29,606 bases of DNA from Cylindrobasidium torrendii FP15055 ss-10 (taxonomy: Eukaryota > Basidiomycota > Agaricomycetes > Agaricales > Physalacriaceae). The notes beneath the pieces were generated by a model. That model did no database searches and was not told where the DNA came from. It worked only from the letters and a program-made list of their open reading frames with translations. The stretch is taken from contig KN880716.1 in assembly GCA_000934385.1 (NCBI GenBank), positions 1 to 29,606 on the forward strand, written 5' to 3'. Both the position numbers and the translations under genes were made by a program. Shown in pieces: positions 20,201-29,606 of the stretch. Each line of letters opens with the position of its first letter. Positions within the stretch are counted from its first letter, which is position 1.

Positions 20201-23200
20201 CATGATCAAGATCAAACGATCTAACACTCCAGCGGCCGATATTGGCTTCAACACGTCCATTGGCCGCTCTACAGGGGAACCGGAGGACGAGGAAGGAGGA
20301 GCATAAGCTTTCGCCTGCAAGATTTCAGTCAGGCTTTCAAATCACCAAATGCCAATACGAACGCAAAGAGACGCTAGCGCCCCGGCAGCTGCGTTTGAAA
20401 GTAATGCTGTCTCCTTTTTGAATGCCTCCAATACTGCTGTCGCATCTGACTGTGAGGCTTCTGTCACTACCGCCCTCTGCATCGCAATCAGCCGTTGCCT
20501 GGCTGAATCTGACTGCCCAACACTGCACCACTCCTCACATAGCCGATACAAGGCCAAATGCATATTGCCTGGAATGAACCTCTCGGACCCCTCCAATAAC
20601 GACAAACCGTCGAATAGTCTCTCTACTATGCCGCAGAAATATTGTCTGAGCCGATGGAAGGCGTGGCTATCCCGTACCTCCGCACCGGCGAGGAATGTTT
20701 GCGTGTTGCGCACGTATTTAAGGACGTTCGCCATTGCTGCTTGGCGCCCCATAGAACGTTGCTGTGGTAAATGATGCACAGTGAGGAAATAGATCCTCGC
20801 CACAGCGCTGTGCAGCCTCTCCTGCCTACGCCCGCGGTCTCCTAGAACGCCTCCTGCCATCTTGGACCGGGTTTCGTCCGCACTGAAATTGGGCGACCGC
20901 ATTGCAAAGTCGCCAGAGCCCACTCCGCTTGCCTTTGACCGTGGATCATCATAGAATTGGCGACCCGCCAGCAAGCTCAGATCTTCGAGCAGTTGCGGAT
21001 ATGCGCTGGCCGGGAAAGAGCTGATACATAGTACTGCTGCATCCCGAAAAGCCGTATACTCCGAGTCGAGGAAAGGTGTCAGATATCGAAAGAGACCGCG
21101 TGTCGTCGTGAGTCGTTCTCGCTCGAAGCTGGCATCGGAAGGCGCGCGCGAATGGTCCCGTCCGAGCTGCTGGAGAGCCGGTCTTGAGGTTTCAGCGAAG
21201 GATGCAGTTGAACTGAGTATCTTGACCCATAGATACCATTGGTCGATGAAGACCTTATTGTCTTTCACCTTCCTCAGCCCGTCCGGTGGGCGATTTGGCT
21301 GACCAGCTTGCGCCCTTGCAACACCCGTCAAGCCGGCAAGGTGAGAAATGGTCGGGTGGTAGCGTGATGCTGCGAAGACGACGATGTCTCTAAACGTGTT
21401 CAGACTTGCTCCCGTCTGTTCCGCACAGATGGCCATGAATGCTGGATAGATGAATCGCCAGAGCTTGCGGTCCCTATCCCCGTGGCTCTCTACCATCATC
21501 AGCAGCCTGTCTGTCTTCTTCGACTCTTTCCACTGCGCCAGCCTGTCCAAATCCGTTGCTTCCAAGAATTCGTCATGCCCTGTGTATGGTCTGTTGTCCG
21601 TGTTGTCCCCAAGAAAAACGATTGAATGCATAAGTCCATCCGCTAGGCTAGACGACTCTGGCCACATCTGCTTCGCCATCGCACCCAGCTGCCTCGCTAC
21701 CTTCGCGCCTGTACTCCTCGCCCCGTACGATTCATAAGTAACGAGAAACATCGCACCCGCCTCGATCTCGTTGCACCTCGCCCAAATCTGGCTCTCATCC
21801 TTCTCGTATGCTTCCTTCGGCAGTTCCATCACGTCCTGAATCCACTTGACCACCAGCTCCTCCCACAGCGCCAGGAGGTGGCTGCTCTCGACAAGCAGTT
21901 TGTGCCCAATCCCCTCTTGCAGGCTCTTTGGAGGATTGAAGAGAAAGACGTTGAAGCGCGAGAGTAAGGTGAGCGCCTGTACAGGGTCCGCCATGAATCG
22001 ACGAATTGCGTCTGTCGCCGCCTCCGTCACCAGCGGCTCTACGTGGACAATCCCACGCAAAAGTGCATCCACGCACGTCGACATGGGCATTGAAGAATGA
22101 ACAAAGCGTGGCCATGTCTGGAAGCACTCCGCCAGGATAGATACCTGGGGCCAAAGGGTGCTCGGATAGGCTATGCGGACGCCTTCAGGATGTCGCCGTA
22201 CGATGAGGTTGTGAGAATCTTCGTATGTCGACAACATTGAGGTGTACGACCACTGGTCATCGAGTACGGACATGTGCCCGACCGCGGTCGCGCATGACTT
22301 TGCGACAATGGCAATGATGGCTCCGAGGCGGTCAGCGACTTCTTGATATGCAACCTTTGCCTGAGTGCTGGCGGGTAGCCAATCTGCAGATGACGGATAG
22401 TCGGATGGGGGAATAGGCAAGGAGAAATCACTGCTGGAAGGCCAGGTCGGCGCCTGAGTTTCACTCTCGAGAAGCTTGAATGTGAGCATGATTGCACGAA
22501 TAGCGATAGTCATGCGTTCCGTGGCCATGACGCCGGACACACCAACATTGGTGGATGTGAGGGATGTCTCTTGGAGGAGATCAAAACATAGAGTTCTCCC
22601 GTACTCAAAGTGCCGAGAAAGAATGAAGTGGACGATGTAGACGAGGGGCTCCAGCTGGTCATCCCCGGGGACGATAGTGGTCCGGTTGGGTGGGAAAAAG
22701 TGCTTAAGAATCGTGTCGAGTTTGCCGGTGGTTGCAGAAACTGATTCCTGACAGCGATACAGGTAGGTCCATACAAGACGCACAACTGCATTCATAGAGG
22801 ATGCGCGATGACTCTTTTCCTATTTGGACATCAAAATCAATCCACATCTTGGTTGGCGGAAAACTACTGCACCTTAATCTTGGAGACAACCAAGTCGAAA
22901 CACGCAAGCCAATGTTTGCGGAAGTAGGTCTCCGGAGACACGCAGAGACTGGTGATGACAAGGGGAAAGGCTACACTCCAGTAGCGAGGCTTCGCCATCA
23001 TCTCCTTGGCCTTGGGGAAAATGATCTCGATTGCCTTCGCCCATATTGGGTTGTTCGTCTCAGCTTGGGCAGTCTTGACACAATGTCAGTGAATTACTTC
23101 GAGGAGTCTCGTTGGCTGACCTTGGCGATTGGATGCAGAACATGCACAAGCGTCTCCGCAAATGCGGACTTGAGTTTGTTCCCGTGCGCGTTTGCGTACG

Positions 23201-24945
23201 AACGAGACAGCTCCTCCAGAAACTCCGCCCCATCCTCGAAAGTTTCGTAAGGCCAAACCTTGATTGACATTAGAAAACGAATGCTAGGTAGGTGCAACGC
23301 CGACCTTAATTTGGACATGGCGCATGCCGCGAACGAGGTTTTCGTATTTCATGTCCAAATCCTTCGGTACTTGGCCTTGAGACACTGGTCGTAATTCTCC
23401 AAGGAATTGAGCCGCGATGCTCTCGAAGCTGGGGCTGATCAGAACACGGCCAGCTGTAATTGACATGGACTGACCGGATATTCGCTAAATTTCCAAGAAG
23501 GGTTGCATAGAGGTCGGCGTTCGTTCGGTGGTTAATGGATTGCATAAGCATTTTCAAATCTGGTTTCTTGAATTCGTGAAATGTAGTCGTTTCGAGCGTG
23601 TAACCCAACTGTTCCCCTAGTGCATCTTTGGGGATGGACTGTAGGATGGCAATGAGGGCACGGCACATGATGTAGATCGAGGATAGAGATTTTCGTTCGT
23701 TAAGCATTGCTGGGACATCCGTCGTGCGCACTGAGCGGGTCCCGGCGGGAGACTGGACCATATGATAGCGTATGACATCTGAGCCGACATTTTCGACTTG
23801 ACTCTTCCGCCAGCGCAGGATAGAGTCGATAACTGGCTTTGTATGCTTTTGGGCGATCTTGCCCAATGATTCCATTGAAGAGTCTAGGGTCATATCTACC
23901 CCCGGCCCAATGAAGTCTGGCAGTAATGGGTCGTGGTCCTGCGAACATTTAAACCAGGTCACCCTATAGGACAATGTAGTCTCACCAATGGTTCCCGTAA
24001 GAACGCGTCCATACGCGCTTCAGCAGCACTAGCGAACCGAATGAACACGGCATGAAGGGCATAATCCGAGGGCGTCTTGGGATCCATGACCACCTTGTCA
24101 TCGTCGACATCTGCAGCGTCGTTGAAGCTACCTGTGGCACGGGGCAGAGGCGGTGGAGACGAAATTCCACCATGGCCATCACTACCACCATCGGAAATAT
24201 GGAAGATGGACCCAGACTGAGAATGTTGTGATTTCCCATAACCATGACCGCGAGATTTGGATGCAGAGTGAATTCCACGCGCCGGGCGCGCATCGCTCGG
24301 CGTTGCAGGCCGCCCGAATGAAGGTGACATGACGGCCGCAGCTCGGGAATTGACATGGGTATTGTTGAGAGAAGAGGTCGACCGGCCAAATGGGTTCTTG
24401 AGCACCGCGTCCAGCGACGGTACGGGCGGCGTATCCACTGTATTCTTGCCGCTTTTGAATGCATTCCGGAGCGAAGCAAAAGAGGACTTCTTAGGGAAGC
24501 CTACCGAGCCTGAAGCCGCGATGGAAGACTGGGACGAGTGGGCAAACGAGGTTTGGGATCGGTTGGGGTATCGCGCGGCAGAGGTCGAATTGTTGGACTC
24601 TATGGACGTCACAGAATCCCCGCGGGTGTGCGTTCCAAAATATCCTCGGTCGTTCCCGCGTTCGAGCGTCGGAGTGGTCAATGTCGGGGACTCTGATCCT
24701 GAGCCGCCTCCGAACCCAGAGCTCCCAAACCCACCTCCTCCGCTGCCAAATCCACCGCCGCCACCTCCAAATCCACCGCCGCCGCCTCCAAATCCACCAA
24801 AGCCATTTCCCGCCGAGCGCCCAAATGGAATAGTAGACGAGTTGTAGTCATCATCGTCAAAGTCTACTATAGGTTAGTGTGTGTGGAATGTAACGCGGAC
24901 ACATCACGCACCCGGAATGTTAATAGTAGACGCTCCTATCGACAT
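17257..24945 (-). CDS. Furry/Tao3/Mor2 (PAG1) cell-morphogenesis scaffold
   Basis: The model is complement(join(17257..20113, 20166..20314, 20363..22819, 22873..23073, 23121..23258, 23305..23434, 23475..23938, 23986..24866, 24912..24945)) and encodes 2,436 aa, similar to yeast Tao3. The N-terminus is disordered: an acidic DFDDDDY patch, a Gly/Phe-rich block (~28-62), then Ser-rich sequence. The conserved region opens at about residue 280 (SDYALHAVFIRFASAAEARMDAFLREPL) and continues through DPLLPDFIGPGVD, LGKIAQKHTKPVIDSILRWRKSQ and NERKSLSSIYIMCRALIA. The remainder is HEAT/Armadillo-like helices, ending in a Ser/Asp-rich tail. In known fungi this family holds the NDR kinase (Cbk1/Orb6) of the RAM/MOR network at growing tips. 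It converges with MLH1, with 280 nt between stops. Confidence 0.93.
24700..24805 (-). repeat. GGN/TTY tandem repeat encoding the Gly/Phe block of gene H
   Basis: About 21-nt units, each giving roughly GGGGGGF on the minus strand, occur two to four times with decay. The clearest pair is at 24757-24800. This is a simple coding repeat likely to vary in length between strains. Confidence 0.7.
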
Positions 24946-25435
24946 CTTGGGCGTCGTTCAAGTTTATGCCAACACATGAAACCCGAGTTCCTTCAGTCGC
25001 TCTGCACACTGGACGCTGGGAATCAAAAGTAATGACATTACGTAAAGCGATCATTGGTCTTATCCAGTCCTGAGTCCATTGCCTTACATCGACTTACACA
25101 CAAGCCTGTCATTTGAATGCCAAGGTTTCCTTAGTGCACGCACAAATTCAATGCACCGCCGAAAGGACGGGGGCACGGCTTCAAGGTATTGATTAAGTAG
25201 GTACGTAGCAGGTCGTTACAGTCATGATTAGTCGAATACTACAGCGTCTAGCACGCCTCGTGAAACAGACTTTGAATGAATACAGATTGAAGAAAGTGAT
25301 AATAATGAGTGTGTATAAGTATGTGAGGAGAGATCCAATTCTAAGTGAGTGTGTAGCGAGTACAAATGTGTCGTGAAGTGAGAAAGAGGTGAATGAATGT
25401 TGTGGGGCGGCCGGCGCCAGGCTGAGGCAAGTGAC
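24946..25435. other. Intergenic: promoter of gene H and 3' UTR of gene I
   Basis: No coding region was seen. Positions 25136-25435 are the gene I 3' UTR. They match the gene A 3' UTR in reverse complement, best at 25290-25405 and at 25136-25262. The remaining ~190 nt must serve as the promoter of gene H. Confidence 0.6.
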
Positions 25436-27725
25436 TTAAGAGGGATGCGTAGAGCTAGAAGATGGCATTGGGAGCGAGTCGTTTACCGACGGGTAGACTT
25501 GTCCTTGTCCTTGTCGACGTCCTTGGCTTTGGCACTGTTGCGCTTGAAGTTGGGAGGAGCGGGACCAGATGTCCGAAAAGGTTGGCTCTCGGCTGGAGTG
25601 CGAGCGCGAGCACGCGATGCAATTGTTGGCTCCGTGAGCCCGTGCAGCCGTGAGCCTGCTACGAGCTGAGTTCCGATCGACTGCGAAATCAAAAGAGGCT
25701 GTCATCCCTCCGCCAGGGAATACCGGACCTGTCACAGTTCGCCGTTCTGTCTGGGTGTTGCGGTACTGATTTGCCGTGGTACGCGGTCCAGGACCCGCAA
25801 CGGGCTGAGAGGGCGGTGACTGTGGCTCCTGCATTGCAGCAGGAAATGTGCGTTGAGTACGAGTTGAATGGCTCTTTGCGGCTGCAACTGGTCCAGGGTT
25901 AGCAATGGACTGGGAGTGAGAGGGTGGGGCTTGCGGCTCCTGCATTGCCGGTGCAGGGAGCGTGCGTCGAGTACGGGTCGAACCTGCAGCTGGCATTGGT
26001 CCAGGACGCACAACGGGCTGAGAGGGAAAGGTCTGTGGCTCCTGCATTGCAGCAGGAAATCGGTTGGCCAATGTACGCGGCCCAGGACCAGCGACAGGCT
26101 GAGTGGTAGGTACTTGTTGAGCTACAGCAGGGGCGAGAGGCTGTCGAGCACGAACCAGGCGCCGAGCAGTATCCGCTGTCTTTCGAGCAGGCGCGATAGT
26201 AGATCTTTGAGCGATGCGAGCCTTCTTGCGTGGCTTCCCGCCTGAGTCGTCGCTGTCAGCAGGGGCCGCGTCGTCTTCTAAGGGTGAATTGAGGCGCAGA
26301 CGCTTGAGCGCTGTTTGTGTCTCGGTATGCTTTGTTTGTGCCCCAGGATGCTCTGTTTGTGTCTTGACCTGCTCTTTCTTTGCCGCTTTCCGGTTCTCGC
26401 GTTGCTGACGTTGTTTATCAAGGGTTGCACTTGGCGTATAAGGAAACCTTGGTGGTTTGGGCACGCTTTTGTATCTTCTGCTACGTGCGCGGCCATAATC
26501 ATCTCTGGGGTCGTCATACTCGACGGAGGTTTCGTCGAATTCCGAGGCTGCCGGTGAAGATGATCCCGCAATAAGAGGGGTGCCAGCGGGACCCACTTGT
26601 TCGACTTCTGGCCTCCAAGCAGGGTCGAACTTGACCTCTACCCTGTAATCATCCTCCACCAGCCACATTCTTCGCCCACGGGTCAATTTTTTGAACAATT
26701 GTTGGTCCGTTGGGGCGAGACCAATTACTTTAAGCTTTCGATATTCTTCTGCCGTCATCGGCCTAAATAGACCAATATCGTTGGACAGGCGCCTGATCAA
26801 GGCGACTCGGGAAGCTTGCGATGGTGAGAGTATCTTTTCGAACTTGCTTTGCCTGTCAGGATGGCTGTGGTGGTTGATTCCGCACGCAGATCCGAGAAAG
26901 ACAAAGGCAAAGTGTGCCGCGATATTACGAATCAAGTACCCGTGCGCAGGCATAGCGATATGTCGCCCCGCATCCGCGATTTGGTCCAAAATCAAAGATC
27001 CATCGTCTCTAAAGAGCACGTGCAGCGGTGTTTTCCTGCCGGCGCAGGTAAACTCGTATGTCCAGACGCGGTCTTTACTAAAGCCCTTGTGATATGTCAG
27101 CACAAAGGCTGGTAGTATTGAGGGATGGACTTACCTCTACGTCAAAGATGCATGTAGGAGTTTTGCCATGTTTGATCGAATCTAGACTTTCAGTGAGATA
27201 CGCCGCAAATCGATCCAAGTCCTCCTGCAGTGGCAAAAGGATGTCAAGAAATAGGTTGTATGGATTGTGGTTCTCGACCAGTGCTAGAAATTGAAAATAA
27301 GAACAGGTCCCACGTAGTGAATAGCACGCACATTCCAAAACATTTCCAGTGCTGTGTGGATTGAGATACTTGACTCCTGTCACCTCACTCATGCGAAAGA
27401 ACTCCAAGAATTCAAGATGCTGGTGAGCAAGGTGACTAAGCTGTGCATTCTCTCCATTGTATATGATTTTCCCTGTCAAGAGATCGTGTGGTGGAAGACC
27501 CCGTCTGATTTCCTCGCGCCGTAGACGGTATCGTTTGAGGAGAGTCCGGAGTCCTACAGTCTTGAAGTATGGGTGTGCGAGGGTGATAGGGGTAGCATCA
27601 TCGGTCTTGTCGTCGGCATAGTGAATTATGGGTGTCGTGTACGTTGTCGGGGCATGCCTCGCCTTACGGTCCCTGCGAGATAGCTCGCTGGAATCCGCAT
27701 TGGATGGCGTCTCCGGCAGAGACAT
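25436..27725 (-). CDS. Gene I: inverted paralogue of gene A with a frameshifted C-terminus
   Basis: The model is complement(join(25436..27085, 27135..27283, 27332..27725)) and encodes 730 aa. It is clearly homologous to gene A from MSLPETPSN through the globular N-terminus (YLNPHSTGNVLE, LILDQIADAGRHI). The Lys/Arg-rich middle and the MQEPQ repeats are also shared, the repeats numbering three here against five. The N-terminal part looks about 60% identical by eye. After SRLT, a 16-nt duplication (25632-25656) shifts the frame. The predicted protein then ends in an unrelated Ser/Gln-rich tail, while the original tail (FKRNSAKAKDVDKDKDKSTRR, not counting mismatches upstream) remains readable in another frame and stops at 25483. 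An upstream in-frame ATG at 27863 would add 46 residues absent from gene A, so I chose 27725. Function is unknown. Confidence 0.75.
25632..25656 (-). repeat. 16-nt direct duplication causing a frameshift in gene I
   Basis: ccgtgagcc occurs at 25632-25640 and again at 25648-25656, 16 nt apart. Gene A has a single copy at the matching site, so gene I carries 16 extra bases, which is not a multiple of three. Confidence 0.8.
25745..26095 (-). repeat. Coding tandem repeats of gene I (three MQEPQ units)
   Basis: Three units on the minus strand encode variants of TRTRRTLPAAMQEPQ followed by Pro-rich linkers. They correspond to the five-unit array of gene A. Confidence 0.75.
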
Positions 27726-27845
27726 GCTGGATGAAAGTGAAAATAGTAGGAAGAGTGGCCGTAACTGTGATGGTGGTTGTGGAGGAAGGTCCGATCGGTG
27801 CCGAGGGGCACTGAAGTCATTTGATGGACAATCAGACAAATGTCT

Positions 27846-27870
27846 AATCATGTGACCGGACATCGCTCCG
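27846..27870 (-). promoter_or_regulatory. 25-nt promoter block shared with gene A
   Basis: This is the exact reverse complement of 60-84, 121-145 nt upstream of the gene I start. It also lies 77 nt upstream of gene J, which diverges from gene I, so it could influence both. Confidence 0.4.
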
Positions 27871-27946
27871 ATATCCGCGTTCGGACTTCGGGAGTTAGTT
27901 CCTGAATCTGATCGATCCCTTCTCTCCTCCCGCCATCATCTCCAAT

Positions 27947-28967
27947 ATGCTCCACCGCGCCCAAGATGTATCCCTATCCCCGCTGTTCACTGAACCGATT
28001 GAAGTACGGCTAATAGATCCCAACTCTGTGAATGTGCGTCCTTTCCTGCTATTTGGCGCAGATTGCTTACGTCCGATAGCTGCGCTACTTTGAGTGCTTC
28101 GCAGGACTATGGGAAGGGGAATTCTGGGAATATTTCAATTTGCCTTTGAACAAGCTGCAAGGTATGTCACACATCGGTCCTCGGTAGACCTCTGCTCATG
28201 TCTGGGCTACACAGTTCAACCTAGCCTGCGGCATTACCTCAGTGGCATGTCTGCTTTGACATTCGTGCCTTGCGATTCAGTCCTCCGTCGTATTTTCGAC
28301 CTATACAAACGGAACTCTCAGTGTCAAGCTACCGCGAGGGAGCGTTTTGACGAGGTGAGTTGTGTCGCACAACTATCAAACTCGATGCTCACATGGCTAC
28401 CAGATATCTGACATCTCGACCTCGGTATACCAAGTAGCAGCCAAATTTGGCTCACACACGCGGTTGTTCACGCGTCACCCGACCACTCATATTGTCACGG
28501 AACACAAATACCCATTCACATCCCTTCCCGAGTTCGCCGTGTCTGTTCACCCTTGCCTGGCCCATCTCGCCTCCACAACACTACTGGGAATCAACGCAAA
28601 CCTTCCGTTCTCCCTTGCGCAGGAGATAGGATTGTTCACGCTACAAAAATACTTCTTTGTCGCTCGTGCGCACTCTCCTTGTCCATCTCTTACAGACGCC
28701 AGCACAGAGTCTGGGAGCTCCCTTGAAAGCATTTCCAGCGTGCGTTCGACAAGGCAACCTGCGCCAGGCGATTCGAAGGACGTAAAGCTAATTGCGAGCA
28801 AGTTTCCGCGAAGAACCGGACAGCCAGTCCTGGGTGTCAGGCAGAAGGACGCGATTGCCGAAGAACAGCGACCCACAAAGCGGCCTCGGGTTGCGTTCAA
28901 GGATGTGCTTCAGGCAAGGGGCGGTGCGAAGAAGCGCGTCCTCTCTCAACGCGGGGCTTGGCGGTAG
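27947..28967 (+). CDS. Gene J: hypothetical protein
   Basis: The family is not recognised with confidence. The model is join(27947..28033, 28080..28161, 28215..28354, 28404..28967) and encodes 290 aa. All three introns (46, 53 and 49 nt) have good GT-AG ends and shift or stop the frame if retained, which supports the model. The N-terminal ~215 residues look globular, with aromatic-rich motifs (LRYFECFAGLWEGEFWEYFNLPL) and a conserved-looking core (HTRLFTRHPTTHIV, then VSVHPCLAHLAS). The C-terminal ~75 residues are low-complexity and basic, with an NLS-like PTKRPRV. No signal peptide or transmembrane helix is present. The start is 221 nt from the divergent gene I. Confidence 0.7.
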
Positions 28968-29606
28968 AGGCCAGTTAGTCACTGTCACCAACTTTGTGGT
29001 CAAATCGTCAGGACGACTATCGCATCGAGCGGGCGTGTGTGTATCAGGCATGTCTTACTTAAGGACCCATGCTACAGAAGCACGCCATACACGAATGGAT
29101 ACAGACTAGATATCCGCACTCCTGGAATCTCAGTACATGATAATGCGTATATTGCTGTACTCCCATGGGAATCCGTTGGAAACATTCAGTACTTATTCTT
29201 CCGACCTAATTTTCGGTGCTTCGTGCGCGTCGTGTTATATACACATACTGTATGTACATATACGATTGCGCTGCCTTGCGATGAAATTGTCCATCACATA
29301 GTTCACCCACATAGTCGGTGTGCCCGTAGATGTGCAAACGTTCGTGCATCATAGGGCACTCATAAGGCCCGCTTGAAGAAGTCAAACATAGCCAAAAGGC
29401 TGGGTAGCCGTCACGTCGAGTGCCTACCCACCCGCTTTGTGCTTCCCGTGGACCAGCATCCTTTGGTCCCTGGGCTGCATTATATACTGTTGGACGGAGT
29501 GCGTGCATACAGATGTACTACCTTAGGATTCCCATACACGTTGTGCAGTAGCCTATTGGCATACTGGCTAGTTCTTGCACCTACTTACGCACACAGTCTC
29601 ATGTTG
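28968..29606. other. Intergenic, right end of the window
   Basis: No supported gene was seen. The stretch holds the gene J 3' UTR and then AT-rich sequence with tata/tacata runs. The short open frames here lack coding character or splice support. Confidence 0.5.

Larger units (their letters stand above)
25136..27930 (-). repeat. Right arm of an inverted gene duplication (copy with gene I)
   Basis: This is the reverse-complement counterpart of 1-2890. It covers the 3' UTR, coding exons, both conserved intron positions and the promoter of gene I. The match fades near 27930, just before gene J starts at 27947, so the duplication edge lies inside the I/J shared promoter. Confidence 0.8.

Noticed and set aside
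1..27930. Inverted arms as terminal repeats of one giant transposon
   Set aside because: The interior holds ordinary single-copy genes with no transposase, integrase or helitron-like gene, and the arms are themselves complete genes.
28547..28900. 117-aa minus-strand frame inside gene J
   Set aside because: It is a shadow of the last coding exon of gene J.
29206..29508. 100-aa minus-strand frame near the right edge
   Set aside because: It lies in AT-rich intergenic sequence with Tyr-Ile-Tyr runs from tatacata repeats, and has no family resemblance.

Overview
The window looks like nuclear DNA from a mushroom-forming basidiomycete (Agaricomycotina). Genes are dense and cut by many very short introns, mostly 44-56 nt, with GT-AG ends and CTGAC/CTAAC-like branch points. 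The best-conserved proteins are fungal (Hrq1, Mlh1, a Furry/Tao3 homologue), and the rest belong to families typical of agarics (F-box proteins, a type I membrane protein with a Cys-rich ectodomain). All gene models were built by hand from the reading frames and splice sites; no alignment or transcript data were available.

Layout from left to right. (A) 212-2560 (+) is an unrecognised repeat-bearing, probably nuclear protein. (B) 3076-4629 (-) is an F-box protein. (C) 5253-5970 (+) is a small basic protein of unknown function. (D) 6257-10718 (+) is the RecQ4-like helicase HRQ1, with about 25 introns. (E) 11329-12482 (+) is a type I membrane protein with eight ectodomain cysteines. (F) 12612-14041 (-) is a second F-box protein. 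(G) 14210-16976 (+) is the mismatch-repair protein MLH1. (H) 17257-24945 (-) is a 2,436-residue Furry/Tao3/Mor2 (PAG1) morphogenesis scaffold. (I) 25436-27725 (-) is a paralogue of A in inverted orientation. (J) 27947-28967 (+) is an unrecognised protein.

The most distinctive structure is the pair A/I. The two genes share promoter sequence, two intron positions, a Pro/Arg repeat region, the C-terminal tail and the 3' UTR. They lie as inverted copies around about 22 kb of ordinary single-copy genes. The 3' UTRs and one 25-nt promoter block look better conserved than the N-terminal coding region. Gene I has a 16-nt duplication that throws its otherwise preserved C-terminal tail out of frame.

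HRQ1 and MLH1 are both DNA-repair genes lying 3.5 kb apart, and both carry ACGCG (MluI-cell-cycle-box-like) cores just upstream of their start codons. MLH1 shares a 168-bp divergent promoter with F-box gene F. MLH1 also has a run of four consecutive stop-free introns whose lengths are multiples of three, and an in-frame TGA that must be spliced out for full-length protein. No tRNA, rRNA, transposase, CRISPR array or biosynthetic cluster was seen.
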